This document shows positions 12,531-25,200 of a stretch of 64,000 bases of DNA, piece by piece. Both the position numbers and the translations under genes were made by a program. The DNA lies in assembly GCA_947846985.1 (NCBI GenBank), contig CANTUZ010000005.1:5222501-5286500 (forward strand), read 5' to 3'. The notes beneath the pieces are model-generated. The model saw nothing but the letters and a program-made list of their open reading frames with translations, was not told the origin of the DNA and made no database searches. The DNA is from Fratercula arctica. Its lineage: Eukaryota > Chordata > Aves > Charadriiformes > Alcidae. Within the stretch, counting starts at the first letter, position 1. Every line of letters starts with the position of its first letter.

Positions 12531-13279
12531 CTGCCTGAATCCTCTGCTCTCGGCGGAGGTGTGTGGCTGCCATAAATGAGATGTGGGTAAAGATATGGTG
12601 AATAGCTTGTTTCTAACGGCAGATAGGGTTTACTTAAAGCAGGGAGTAGACAGGGCACTACTGTGGTGCCTCCTAGAGATACCTAAGTGCAAACATTTCT
12701 TAAGCAGTGTAATTCCAAAATTAATCTTTTTGTGGGAAAAATAGGAAAATAATTTGGATGTAGTTTTTTATTTGGTCTCTTGGCTGCTATGAACGCTGTT
12801 TTAAATGAGAAACGGGCAGAGCAGGACTCCTCGTTTATAGCTCAAGCCCACAGGACGTATAGAAAAGGAATATTGTACATGATGCAGTTGTCACTCACTG
12901 GAGGCAGTGGAGGTCACTAAGTGCAGATACTCAGCTCCTTGGCCTCCAGGAATCTTCGGCTGTCAGCACTGTATCTCACAGCATCCAGTTTAAGAGTGTT
13001 TGAATCCAAGGATTACACTCAGCTGTAGGAATATGAAGCTCCACAGTCTGTGTCCTGCTGTCACCCAAAGATGACAGAGCCAATGCACCCCCAGTTTATG
13101 TCACCTTCCAGAGAACCCTTCCAGTGCTTAGGGCTGGGGATGGTCCTAGGGACAAAAGCTGTAGCTGGAGAGCTGCCATTCCCGTCTGGATTTCAGGGGC
13201 TCCAGCAGCCAGGCAGGTTGGTTGTGCCTGTCCTTGTCCTCTAATGGCCTGGGAGAAAGAAGATGTAAAGCTATTTTTG
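12531..13279. other. Non-coding, nothing recognised
   Basis: Balanced composition and short open frames only. Confidence 0.5.
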
Positions 13280-13620
13280 GTGCATATCTTCTCACACCCC
13301 TGAGCTGCCTCATCAGGTCAGCTCACAGCCCGCTGCAGGCATTAATCAAGTCTATATAATTCAGTTATGGAATTATGGAGTAAACGTCGGGCTGTCTCTA
13401 ATATAAACATTCCCCTTTTCACCCATTTAGAAACACAGCGTAGTCTTTTCCCTTTGTAAAATGGAAATGGTTTCAGGTGAAAGGCAATAAAGTCTCATAA
13501 CATCAGTAAAATGCATGTAACTATATTGACCATACGTAGAGCCAGTAACACAGATTCACTCACTGATTAATAATTAGGGACTGTGTCATTATAGTTCCAT
13601 GCTGATAAAACTGTTCCAGT
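13280..13620. promoter_or_regulatory. Candidate conserved non-coding element B
   Basis: Contains GGCATTAATCAAGTC, TGATTAATAATTAGGGACTG and other TAAT cores with little simple sequence. The enhancer call is inferred from motif density only. Confidence 0.25.
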
Positions 13621-14139
13621 GAGGAAAACCCAGTGTAACACAAGGGCAAATCACACCTTGTGCCTTAGCATTGCACGGCCACTCTGCATTTGGTTGTTCT
13701 AAAATTTATTTATTCATAGACCGAAACATTTTCAGTTTGCTCACATCTCTAACTAAAGGAACTTTTAGTTTCTCTTATTTCACAAACAACTGCCATTGTT
13801 TAGGATAAAAAATACAAAATAAAGAGGCAATAAAAAACAAATAGAGAATTTACTACCAAAATTCAGGGAAGTGTAATTAACAGAATGATGGTGTTAAGCT
13901 TTGGGAACAAAAAAAATATTTTAAAAAGTTGAAAAACTGTGCTGCCTGTGGGTTTTGCTTCTATTATTATTATTATATTTGAATAGTCCCATCTTCTTTG
14001 TGCCTCACACTTTCATTTATGTAGTCATTTTTCAAATGTTAAGCTATCTCGAACAGAAGAAAGCGTTCTCCAAATTGTTGCTGAAATGATGTGGCCATCT
14101 TAGACTGTCTAAACTATTCCCCAGAAAAACCACCGTGTT

Positions 14140-15240
14140 TCTAATCAATGTCTATTGTGCATAACTTGTGCCTTCACATCCTGCCAAGCCTGGCTTTGGC
14201 ATCGGGCTTTCCTGAACTGTTTAGTATGTTTTCTTCTTGCTGTCGCCAAAGGTGCATTGTCGGCACTATGGGAGAGACAATCTTGCAAATTATTTTTTTT
14301 TTTTTTCTACATCATCGGTCACACGGCGTGATTACTCCAGCTGTACAAATAATGTAGGAAATGGATTTTTTTTTTGCATTAGAATTATGCAAGTCCAGCA
14401 AATACTCTCAACAATTGCTCCTTAAGTCAGTGAAATTTCAAGCCATTCAGTTTTCTTGTAAGGAGCTCACGGCCTCTTTGATGATGAGGCTTGTTAAGCC
14501 CAAATGTGGAGAACTAATAAAATAATAAAAAGGCTCCAGAGGTGTTTATAGATTTCAATTATCTCTTGCTTTCTCTCCCAGGATTGGGCTAGGCAGGATT
14601 GTGCTGCCCTCAAGTAGTACTTGAGTCTAGGCTGCATTTTATGTTGGCTGTCTCCGAGGTTTCTTCTTTGTGGCTGAATCGCCTTAGCGTGGGTAGTGTA
14701 CAGAGGTGCTAAGGGCTCGCCGAGACAAAGCAGCCATGCTTCACAAAAGCCAAGGAGCAAAAGGAAGCAAAATTGAATCTCTAGCACCCAGCTCCTGGGC
14801 AAACAGACAAAACTAATGGATCCACTCTTGCTCCTCCCATCCAATTACTGTGATCCAGTAGAGAGAATATGGCAACATCGGTTCACACAAACTCTAATAC
14901 TCTTAATCCCTTCCATACATATAAACCTCACATTCACCACCCTTACTTCATTATCGAGCCACCCAGGCAGCCGGAGCGTCGGAATGGACCCACCGGCTGC
15001 AAAAACCTGCCTCCTTCAGGTTTTAATCAGCTAATGAGGGATATGCAAATGACAAGCTTATGGGATTATGCCTTGTCTAACAGCAGTCCTCCCCACAGTG
15101 ATACAGTACTAATACAGGTGTTAGTAAACTGGTTATTAGGCGCTGGCTAATTTAGGCCCATTCACGCTGGGATTGTGCTGGCAGCCCTGCCATTTGTACT
15201 GGTGTTTGTGGCCCAGTAGGAGATCTATTAGGGCTGTGGT
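14140..15240. promoter_or_regulatory. Candidate conserved non-coding element C
   Basis: A repeat-free block apart from T runs near 14290 and 14370. Its right part has TTTTAATCAGCTAATGAGGG followed by a perfect POU octamer ATGCAAAT at 15043-15050. The block ends about 400 bp from the candidate minus-strand exon. The short open frames in it look like chance. Confidence 0.33.
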
Positions 15241-15635
15241 GGGTCTGACACAAACTCCTCGCCGCTAGATATGAAGTTAATAATCTGGTTGGTTTGGTCT
15301 TTAGCCGTACACAACAACCCATGACAGAAACGGGGATTTCCCCCTCCACCCCAGCAGCCTGGGAAATTGCCACAGGAGGGCAAAGGGGGAGTTTAATTAA
15401 CAGTCACTTAACATTTATATGAAGTTTTCACATACTTTTGACTAAAGTGTAAAGCATGGCAGTATGATTAACCTGTATTGCCTCTTGGTCACAACTAGCC
15501 AACTCTCTCTTCCATGAAAGAACACGCAGTTTATGGTTGCAACTTTCTGCTTGTTAATTTTTCTTATTTGGTGATTTTTCTTTAAAAAGTTCCTTCACCA
15601 TGCAAGGAATTCTACATTGCAGTGCATTTACTCAC

Positions 15636-15862
15636 CGTGTCAGTGGAGAAAAGTGGAGTGACACCAGTAAGGTATGCACAGACCCAGGCATATGATGTGA
15701 ACAATTTGTTAGCTGATACCCCTGCTATTTGGTTGTCTAAAATTTCCTGAAGTATGCTCACTTCATAAACAGCAAATATTCCATACACATAAATACATGA
15801 TGCCAAATCTATAGCAATTTTCAATATTTCCCTGAAGGAATTTGGTGCCACCTTATCCAAGC
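15636..15862 (-). other. Candidate orphan coding exon, unidentified membrane protein
   Basis: On the minus strand a 227-base segment stays open, giving two bases plus 75 codons, and ends exactly on a codon boundary. It is bounded by a strong acceptor: a branch-point-like TGCTAAT, a pyrimidine-rich run and CTACTGCAG/G. The donor, ACG/GTGAGT, is near consensus. The peptide has two hydrophobic segments, around ILKIAIDLASCIYVYGIFAV and LFTSYAWVCAYLTG, suggesting membrane helices. I do not recognise the family and found no partner exons nearby. It could be one exon of a long-intron gene, a decayed exon, or chance. Confidence 0.25.
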
Positions 15863-18800
15863 CTGCAGTAGAAATTAAGATAGGATTAGCAAATCATTTT
15901 AAAGATCTCTGCTTTATGAACAATGAGATACAGAAGCATAGCTGTTTCCATGGATGGGGGACCCCAAATATAGCAGAAATCCACAGGTGCATCATCCAAG
16001 AAGTGTCAAAATTAAATAGAAAATGCCCAATGAATGGCAACTTTTATCCTCTCCAGTCAGCAGAGGAAAGGAGGTATTTTAAAGTAAATCTTAGTTTAAG
16101 GTCCGTTTGAGGATTTTGCCAAAAAAGATGTGATGTTGTGAGGTTTTGTTTTTATTACAATAGTAATACTGCCAATTACTCTTTCCTTCATTTAAATATT
16201 ATTTAAAAGTCAAGGACCTCACTAGATTGTTGAGCTGTCCTAGGAGAATCCAGAAATTCGGAGGGGCAGATAGCCTTTAATGAGTTCAAAGCTTTGATTT
16301 CATCTTCAAAACGAGTGAGTTGGAATTGTCATCGTCATACGTGGGGAGATTGAGACAAAGATTTAAAGGGTAAAGTGTTTAAAAGTGGGTCCACAAATGT
16401 AAATACACAAAGCTTCTTAGATTTAATGCATACATATCTAGTGTTCATCTGTTTGCTCTGACTGACCCGAACTAAACGTATATCTTAGAGGAAGGTTCTG
16501 CATCTGAACTTTTCTTGTTTCCACTTTAAAGCATTTGAAAATCAAACATGGGTCCAAAATTTGCAAATTCAGATCAGTGATCAATCTCTTGAACCTAAGG
16601 ATTCTGGATAAACGAGGCTGGCTCGTCTGCACATATGGCACTTATACTAAGGCTGCCTCGATCTCCTGGTCCGTAAACTGGAACCTGAGGTGGTGTGTGG
16701 ACACTGTCTTTTTCAGGTTGTGCTTGGGATAACCTACGCGCAATGTATTTGCAAATGATGCACTGGATCTTGTGTAAGCCAAAAGACATTGACTAATGGA
16801 TGGGGAAAAGCCAGACACGGTGGAATGGTTTAAATAGAGCATGTATTTTTGGTTTCTTCATCGTTCTGTCATCCTGCTCTTTGTTCACCTCTAAAATAAC
16901 CTGGAGGAAATGATAAGGAGAATTTGAATCACATTGACTACAGTCCAGTGGAGTCCCACTGGCAAAATGTTGTTGTGCTATTTGTAGATAAGAGGGGGAC
17001 CGCTGTCTATTTATCTTTATGCTTTGTATCTGCGTGCTGTTGCTTTGAATATTGAGAAGGTGAAGAAAGTTTATCCAGGTTGGACCTATTCAAAATCCCA
17101 GGAGCCAGCATCCTTGAATGTTCACAAAGAACATAAATCCTCAGAAAGATTAAGGAACTCTTTAGAACACGGAAAAAAGATTTTTCTTTTAATAAATATT
17201 TCAGTGAAGCAACAACGTTTCTAAATGCTGACGACTCTGTTTTACTTGAGAGCTGAGATGGTGAAGGAATTGAATTTATGAAATGCAACAGACTTGACTC
17301 AATGCAAAAAGCATGGCAGGAAAAAAAGCCCGCTTGGACAGAACAGATCAGAAATATTGTGGAAACTTTAAAGAAGAATATCTCATTTGATAACAGCATT
17401 GGCAATAGCTGCTGTAAGTGGGAGCAAAAGAATAATTTCCAAGAGTGCAGTTACACAATAAATGTGCTGTGTGTTTCCTTCTTTTTCTTTTTTTAACGTA
17501 CGTATGATTATTTCTGGCAGTTTGAGGAGAGTGCACACTGCATCCAAGAAAAAGGTTACTCCTTGATTTGGTAAAGAAAGTATACCAATATAGTGTTCAA
17601 AAGTAAATGTGTGTTTGAAAAAGCGTCCGGGCTCCAGTACAGAGAAACACATGGGCTATAAGAATGAATACACGTTGAGGGTTGGAACTCTGACAGTAAA
17701 TATTAAATTAAAATTTAATTAAATTAAATTAAGAACCAACCCATGCTGATTTCCACTGGATGACAAAAGCAGCTGCCAGGTGATGTGCTGTCAGCAGCGC
17801 ACTGCTGGCAAAGACGGGCGATCGGAGTTTGTGAGGTTCTGAGGCTGGTACAAGCAAAAGGACCATCACACATGAAAGATGAAAGCTGGCCTCTGTGGAA
17901 GTCTTTTGTAAAAACAATCTTTTTGACTTTGCTGGGATCAGAATTTCACTGAAAGTCATTAAAGGGCAAAATAATTACTGCCATGCTGTGTTTCTTGTTT
18001 ACTGAACATGTAAATGTCTATTCAAACGTGAGTCTGAGAAACTTTGTTGTACAAATGTGATTGAATTCCAGCCTGCTGCTGTGTATGTTCCTCAGCAGGG
18101 TCTGTTTTCCACTGCGATTCAGCCCTTCAGGCTTTCCCTCCAGTCAGACTCCTTGGATCATCTTCATGATTCAACACATAGCGATCACTTGTGGTAAGTA
18201 AGTTAGTTTTTCAGTTAGCAGTCCTACTTTGCAAACAAACACGGTGCTGGTACTAGGAACTTAGGCAGCTGCCAGTCTTGCACGCCAGAGGAGTAAGTCT
18301 TAGAGGCTGGAAAAGAAAGGACTACGAGCCTCATCTTCTGTCCAGGGACCCTCATCAGCCTAGCGGCAGTTTAATTTGCCAGGTAATGTTCATTTGTCTT
18401 TTGGAAGTGAACCCTTCAAACGCTAAGCATCCTTGACTTCCACATACATCGTAATCAAAGGACTGCTGATATTGCAACTTCAAGAATTCCATTTTAGCCT
18501 GCTTTATCGCAAATGCTCTTTGAAATCCGCTGCTTTGGTTCTAAATCAGAAAAAGCACAATGATATTGCCAGAGTTCATAGCAGTTTTAGTTTAAACAGT
18601 ATCCTCTTCTAGATTTCAGGAAAAAAGTTTTTCGGCCTGCTGTTTTACTCATGCTTTAGATAACAGCTCTCTCCTTGGTCACCCTTGAAGTAATATTTTT
18701 TTGCCAATAGAAGTTGGGCGTTAGATGAATCATGCATCTGTTTTCAGGAGCTCACTGTAAAACATTTCTTTCCCGTATCTGCAGAGTAAATAACAAAGCC

Positions 18801-19338
18801 CCCCACCTTTATAATCAGGATGCATAGCTTTTTATGAATCAGACTCCCTGAGAGTTTCAGTTTGAGTTTCAGATGCTGGGATATATCTACAGGTGCTGGC
18901 TTTTCTGAGTCATTTTAATACTTCATAGAAACAGACATTTTCATAGAAAAAATAATCCATTTTTGACCTCCTTAACCTTGAAGATAGTCCTCCGCAGTGC
19001 TAAAGAGAATATATTATTTCCAGGTTACCAGAATATCTTTAAGAGCTTCTACTTTGTAGGACCACCAGCACACAATTGTACATTGCTTAAAGAAATCCTA
19101 TGTTCTGCTCACTAACATTCAAATATTTCTGACAAGAAGAGATGCTTAATCAAGAGATGGGGTTAAGATAACATTCAAGATCCACATTATGAATCTAGTC
19201 TGAGCCAACTGAGTTTTGCCCTGAACTGTGTCTCATGATGTGGCTGTAAGCAAGAGGTAGAGAAGCATCTGTGGAGCAGCTTACCTGCTCTGGGATCTTC
19301 TACGCTTCCAGCTACCCCACTGTGCTTTGGCCTCATCC
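15863..19338. other. Non-coding, no partner exon found for the 15636-15862 candidate
   Basis: I looked on the minus strand for further exons that could join the candidate exon and found none convincing. The 132-codon minus frame at 17007-17405 is Ser- and Phe-rich with no recognised domain. An AT-rich simple repeat lies at 17692-17732. Confidence 0.45.
17692..17732. repeat. AT-rich simple repeat (AATTA-like)
   Basis: ATTAAATTAAAATTTAATTA continues as a short array of AAATT-type units. Confidence 0.75.
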
Positions 19339-19728
19339 CATAGAATCATAGAATTGTCTAGGTTGGAAGGGACCTTTAAGATCATCGAGTCCAACCATTA
19401 ACCTAGCACTGCTAAGTTACCACTAAACCATGTCCCTCAGCACTGCATCTACCCATCTTTTAAATACCTCCAGGGATGGTGATTCAACCACTTCCCTGGG
19501 CAGTCTGTTCCAACGTTTGGTAACCCTTTCTATGAAGAAATTTTTCCTAATATCCAAATATCCAAACCAAACCTCCCCTGCCCAAGTTTGGCAACTTGAA
19601 GCCATTTCCTCTTGTCCTATCACTTGTTACTTGGGAGAAGAGACCAACCTCCATCTCGCTATACCCTCCTTTCGGGTAGCTGTAGAGAGCGAGAAGGTCT
19701 CCCCTCAGCCCCCTTTTCTCCAGGCTGC
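19339..19728 (-). mobile_element. CR1 LINE 3' fragment, about 390 bp
   Basis: Begins with CATAGAATCATAGAATT, the reverse of the CR1 tail. It continues with GGTTGGAAGGGACCTTTAAG, CCAGGGATGGTGATTCAACC and the CCCCTCAGCCCCCTTTTCTC segment. Open frames on both strands inside it are remnants of the element, not genes. Confidence 0.95.
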
Positions 19729-20652
19729 CATGTTCAGGCACGATCCCTTAGAGCTGGGCATGTGATAATGCATATACGATCTAGTCCCCTAGACCTTCCT
19801 ACGTACACATACGCTGCCCAGACACTTAATGTGGTCCTGCCTTGACCATTCCCCACCCTGTCCTGTGTTCTCTATATGTTCCAAGTCAGCAAGGAGGTCT
19901 GGGTTCAGCAGTTGCTGGTGTCTATTTACCACTGAAGCATTTCTACGTGCGAAGGAATTCTCCACATGACTGATGACTTCCTAGATCCACTGAAATCAGG
20001 AGGTAAATTTCTAGTAAGTTCAAGGGCAAGAATTCAATTCTGGTTTCAACAGAGTGGTTGGAAATGCAGTTAAAGAGAAGGTATGACCAAAATATATTGC
20101 AGTGTTGATGGTCTTTTCTAATAAGGAGTACCAGAGGGAAGTTGTAACTCTGCATCATAGGTCGTAACTTAGTTTCTATACAGCTCACAGGTCCTTTTCA
20201 GCACTCTTGCAACGCAGACGCGAGATAACTGCTAAGTCTGACTTCTTTTCTTATTCCAAGAGACCCTTATGTGGTATAGTAGAATTATAATCACTGCTTT
20301 TTCAAGCAAGTTTCCGTATCTGTCTGCAACAGTTGTATTCTGCATATTTGTTCTAGGCGGTCATTTTCTATTACATAAAAATGTTAGGGTATCCATCTGC
20401 ATTACATAGGTTTCTTTGTAATGCATAAGGAAGGTCTATACCTAGCTTTTCACCTTTCCCAGTGAACGGTTTCTGGTCCCTTGGGATAGCTCTACTATCA
20501 GAAGGACCAGTTGTCAAAGACAGCTTATGTCCCCCATCCCAGGGAAAGTAAATACGGCTTCATTCTTAGGCACTTTTGAATCCTAAATTGTTTGCAACTT
20601 TTTCTGGAAAGAATTCTCAGTTCCCTCACTGCTAAATGGGAACACTAAATGG

Positions 20653-20674
20653 AAAAAAAAAAAAAAAAAAAAAA
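20653..20674. repeat. Poly-A tract (22 A)
   Basis: Uninterrupted A run with no recognised element attached. Confidence 0.9.
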
Positions 20675-23600
20675 CAACTGCACCATGAAAAGTAAGTTTA
20701 TTTGGGTTGTTGTCTAAGGAATTATTTGCAAATGCCAAGAGATGTGAGAAAATTACATCCAAAAGTTACCTTCAGAAAATCCTGAGGTCAAATAGCCTTA
20801 ATGCTACTCCTTGTGTATCTTTACAATGAGAATTTTAAGCGGATTCCTCCTGCATGGCAGTTACATAGGGTTAAAGGTTAACTACTGACCAATTCCTTGG
20901 ACAAGGTGTTATTCAAAATCAGGTACTTAAGACATTTGCTAGAGGACTTAGCCATTATAGCCCTTTGGAATCAGTGCATTTTCCAGCAGGGAAAGTATTT
21001 AGGGGAACAAAAAGAGTGCAGAGTCGGGGAATTCCAGAAAGCCTGTCGCCATATAAACTAAAAACCACCATTAGAAGCTGAGTTTTCTTTACAAAAATCT
21101 GACAGTATACAAATAGGTGGTGTGGAAATCACGGTGGCTAGAGAGAGATGAGAGCATTCTCCACAAATACTTTAGCTTGGCTCTATTTAAGCCCTGTTTC
21201 TAATGTACACACGACTTTTCCATGTTGCTTTCCTTTGATGTAGTTATTTCTCTCAAGATCTGACTTCTTTTTTAGAGCTTGTAAAGTAAGTGCTAATTTT
21301 ACAGTCAGATTTGAATCAAAGGAAAAAGCTGTTGGAGACTTGCAGTGTTCGAAGCAGTATCTCATCAGGGTTTGGAGTTTACTTGGGGGAATCCTGAAAT
21401 AATAAAACCACCTCAGGTTATATTGGCCTGTTTTGGAGAAGAGTTTATAATGTAGGTGGCCATAAATATTCATACTGTTTAAGCAGCGAGTAGAGCTGTT
21501 GGATCTTCTGGGTTTTGGAGTGGTTGGCTGTTATGGACAACATGGCTATCTGCTTCGTTGGATATGAAAATGTCCATAGTGGTTTTGAGTAAGATTTAGA
21601 GAAGAAAAGACAGGCACTTATACAGCCTTAAAGGCTAATACAGTTCTCAGGACTAAAACTTTGTGCGTGCATAAAGGTGAACATACCGGATAAATCTCGG
21701 ATTCCACTGCTCTCATGGGGAAGATGTCCATTCCACCTTCTGCTAAATCACTGGTTTGATTCAGGGAGATAAACAGCTGGTGTCTTACTAGCTGCATTTT
21801 GGATTTTCTGTGGCAGATCTGTCACAGCCTCCTGGTACATAAAATAGCTTTTAGCTACAGGGCAATTATGACGCTTAAGTTACAGGCGTCATGTTTGTAA
21901 GGAAGAATAGGAATTGTTATATTTAGATATATTTGGACAAAAAGCAACACTAGATAGCAAGGCAAGCCGTGCAATTTGGAGAACTGAATTTAGAATTAAG
22001 TGGGTTCTTTAATGTGTTTGCTTTAATGAATACTTTCATACTTAGAGGAATTTTGAAACCCCAATCAAAACAGCTGCATCTCTAAATGAATACAATAAGA
22101 AGATTTGAGCTCAAGCACGATTCAAAGACTAACTAAACAATGATAGCTTTGCGTAGCTTTCAAAATATTTTTATCTTTTTTTTTTTTGTCTCAGACTCTT
22201 CTCATTGTAGAAATAAAATTCTCAATACACGTTTCAATGAGACTCTTTTAACCTTCTTATCTCTTCTGCCTGCAGATGTAATGAAATTGATAGAACGCCA
22301 GTCTTAGATATGACAGTTGGGAGCTAGTGTTGTCCCACTGGACATTTCTCAGTAGCCTTTGGTTCCGTCCAGTTTTGAAATGCATGCTATCCATTTTAAA
22401 AACAATAATACAAAAAAAGGTAGAGTGAATGTTTAAAAAAAAAAAAAAAGATTTGTGGGAGCACTCGTAATGATATTTAGCTTCATTTGCTTAAATACAT
22501 TTTGCAAAACAGGACATTCAAACAAAGAAACAAAGGAAATGGTAGAGACACAATTCACAGAAAGTCATATAAATATATATATCTACGTATAGCAAACCTG
22601 GGGCCAGGTACAATAGTTTGGTTCGACAATCTGTAACTTACTCCTTGTCTGAACAGTTACTAATGGTGTTGAATAAGATCAGCGTGCCCAGTCTAACCGA
22701 GCACAGCAGAACAAGTAGGGGGAATGTTTGTGGAGAAAAGATAAAAAGAAACCTCACCTAACAAGTATAAATGCTTTTAACCTATGAAATACATCTGGAT
22801 ATTCCAGCGCCCCAAACCTGGATGAAGTTTTGGACTCTATCATATAAAAGCTTTTTATTTATTCTGTTATAATGACCTGTAATTTGATTGAGGTTTATCT
22901 TGCTTTCTTGTAGCTGAAGAATGACCATATGGAGGATGAGGACTTAGAAACAGGGTTTTTTAATCTCTTTTTACTACTTGAGTTATGAAGATGGTTTGGT
23001 GGGAGTGTGGCCTATAGTAAATTTCTTCCAGAGTTTAGCTAAGATTGTAAAAGGTCTGTTTTTCTTCTAATGTAGAGGACAGATACTCCTGGGTTAATGG
23101 TTTTGCTGTTGACTTCGAAGAGCTAATGTGCACGAAATAATTTTTACTCAAGTGTTATTATTCCAGCCTAACTCAGATTTTAGATAAAACATGGGAATTA
23201 CAACAATTGTGCCATTCTCCTAGAGGAGAAGAGATCACTCCAAGAGAAATCAGGATTGCACCACTCGTATTTGTCTTGCGATGTATTTCCTTTTCCCACG
23301 TGACAGCTGGTCCAGCCTGAGGGTTTGGTTGGAGAAAGGGTAGGCAAAACTGTGGAAAGAGAGCAATGCCTCCTGTTGCCAGCTGCAGGGAAAAGGGATG
23401 TAACACATTCAGCCCCCAAATGTGTGAGATTATATGGCTATGTATCATCTAAACACCTATTCCACTGATAGATGCCTTCCCAGATGAACTGCTCCCTTCA
23501 CAAAGTAATGCTATTGCTGTTGTATATTCACGATCATAGACAGGTAAGATAGAAAACAATTGCCTACGTGTAGAAGAGAAACTAACAAAAAGTAAGAATT

Positions 23601-24009
23601 ATATCCCTGTTCTCATCAGAGTGAGATTCAGATATCACTTGCTTCAGTAAGAAATCTCCAGGGCTTTAATTTGTGTGAATATCATCCAAGATTCAGGATT
23701 TAGCTCTCCTTCAGATCACCCATGGCAGTCATACGTTTATCTTTCAAAAGTGAACAGGAGGAAAAACTGCATTGTACAAGCTCTGTCAGGAGCAGTTGTA
23801 TCCTCACCTCATGAAGATATCCATTGTTACAAGGCACAGAGAGTGGCCTTTCTCTTACTCCGTTACTTTAATATAAACAACAAACAAGAAGCTCCACAGC
23901 CACTTGCAGGGATGGTTTAGGCATTACTGGAGCATGTAGCTGTGGAGGTAACACTTCAAAACCACACAGATGGGCAACCTTGCTTGACATGCAGGTGCTT
24001 CTGTGATCT

Positions 24010-24190
24010 CTTCTTAACTCCCACTGACGTTTCAAAGTGCTTAAATACCTTAAAAATTTGAGTAGGAGACCAGATCCTCACAGACCTAATCTTGTGGTCA
24101 TTGACATCAGTTTCAAAAGGCTGGCTATGCGAATAAATGGGAGATATTGCTTGTGGAGACAGGGCCAAATCCTGAACTGGCCAGGCCAGA
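24010..24190. repeat. Possible second old palindromic repeat copy
   Basis: Contains CTTAACTCCCACTGACGTTT, GACCAGATCCTCAC and GGGCCAAATCCTGAA, in an arrangement that resembles the same class of dispersed sauropsid repeats. It is heavily decayed. Confidence 0.3.
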
Positions 24191-24559
24191 TACCATGCAA
24201 CCTGTGCAAGTTCTGTCTCTGAAGTCAAGCGGTGACCTCCTTGGTCAGCCTGGGCTTCCCTCCGAGTCCTGCACAGTCCTGAGCGTTTTGTTTTTGCCCA
24301 GAAAATGAAATATTTCCAATTTGCTTATTATCAACACTATAACAAGACATTTCTTTAAGACTGTCCTTATGAGCAAATGCCTTCATTTTGTACTAAAAGC
24401 AGTGAAATGAATAAAGCAAGGTCAGTTTTCACCAGTTGGGTCTTGCAGGTATTTTGCCTACTTTCTCCATTGTTCTTCCACATTATGAGAGGTATTAAAT
24501 CAAGTTGGTGGGTTTTTTCCCTCCGTCAGCTCCCCTGCTCCCTGACAGAGCTACTAAAA

Positions 24560-25200
24560 TTACGTATTCTTTACTGCTTTCTAAGAAGATTACTAAACCA
24601 GCTGACCTAAACAGCAGTGGCACCAATTAGACATCATTCAAAATTAATAACCACTATGATGATAACAAATCAAAAGATTGCTTCTTCTGATGGGAGAATC
24701 ATTTTAATTAATTTAATCCTTGTTGAAAGATCAGCTGTGCACAGTCCTGCTCACCAGTGGGGCCCATTTGTCCCTGTCTGTCCCCGTCACCTAAAGCCAG
24801 TGAATATGATCAGTAGCCAGCACTTAGGGAACAATAAGAAACAGATTGTACTGTCAGGCTTCATTAAAGATCATCATTAGTATTCCAATTTGGAAACAGT
24901 CAATCTATCCTAACCTTTTACCAATTCTTTTCGGGCCGCTTTTGTGAAGTTTGGTTCAGCTGCTAAACGTAAAAATGCGGCGCAGGCTGTTTTAAAAAAG
25001 CAGGCTGGATCTTGCTGATGCCTGTCAGGCTGCGGCTTGGGGACAAAGCTCCGGGGAAATACGTGTTGGGCAAGCGGGCTCTAAATGATATCATGTGCAG
25101 CTGCTTGTGATCTGAGTATTTATGGGCAATGAAACTTTCTTAAACTTGAAGCTTAACAATGATGAATGGAAATGAAATTGATATGGCACTTTCTTTCATC
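24560..25200. promoter_or_regulatory. Candidate conserved non-coding element D
   Basis: Contains ATTTTAATTAATTTAATCC near 24701, CATCATTAGTATTCC near 24871, and GC-balanced flanks with no repeat match. Motif content suggests an enhancer. This is inference. Confidence 0.3.

Larger units (their letters stand above)
19729..24559. other. Non-coding, nothing recognised beyond A runs and a possible old repeat
   Basis: A runs at 20653 and about 22436. The minus-strand frame at 21183-21473 is unidentified. No gene signals. Confidence 0.5.

Noticed and set aside
19430..19765. Plus-strand 111-codon frame and opposing minus frames
   Set aside because: They lie inside a minus-strand CR1 3' fragment, so they are repeat-derived.
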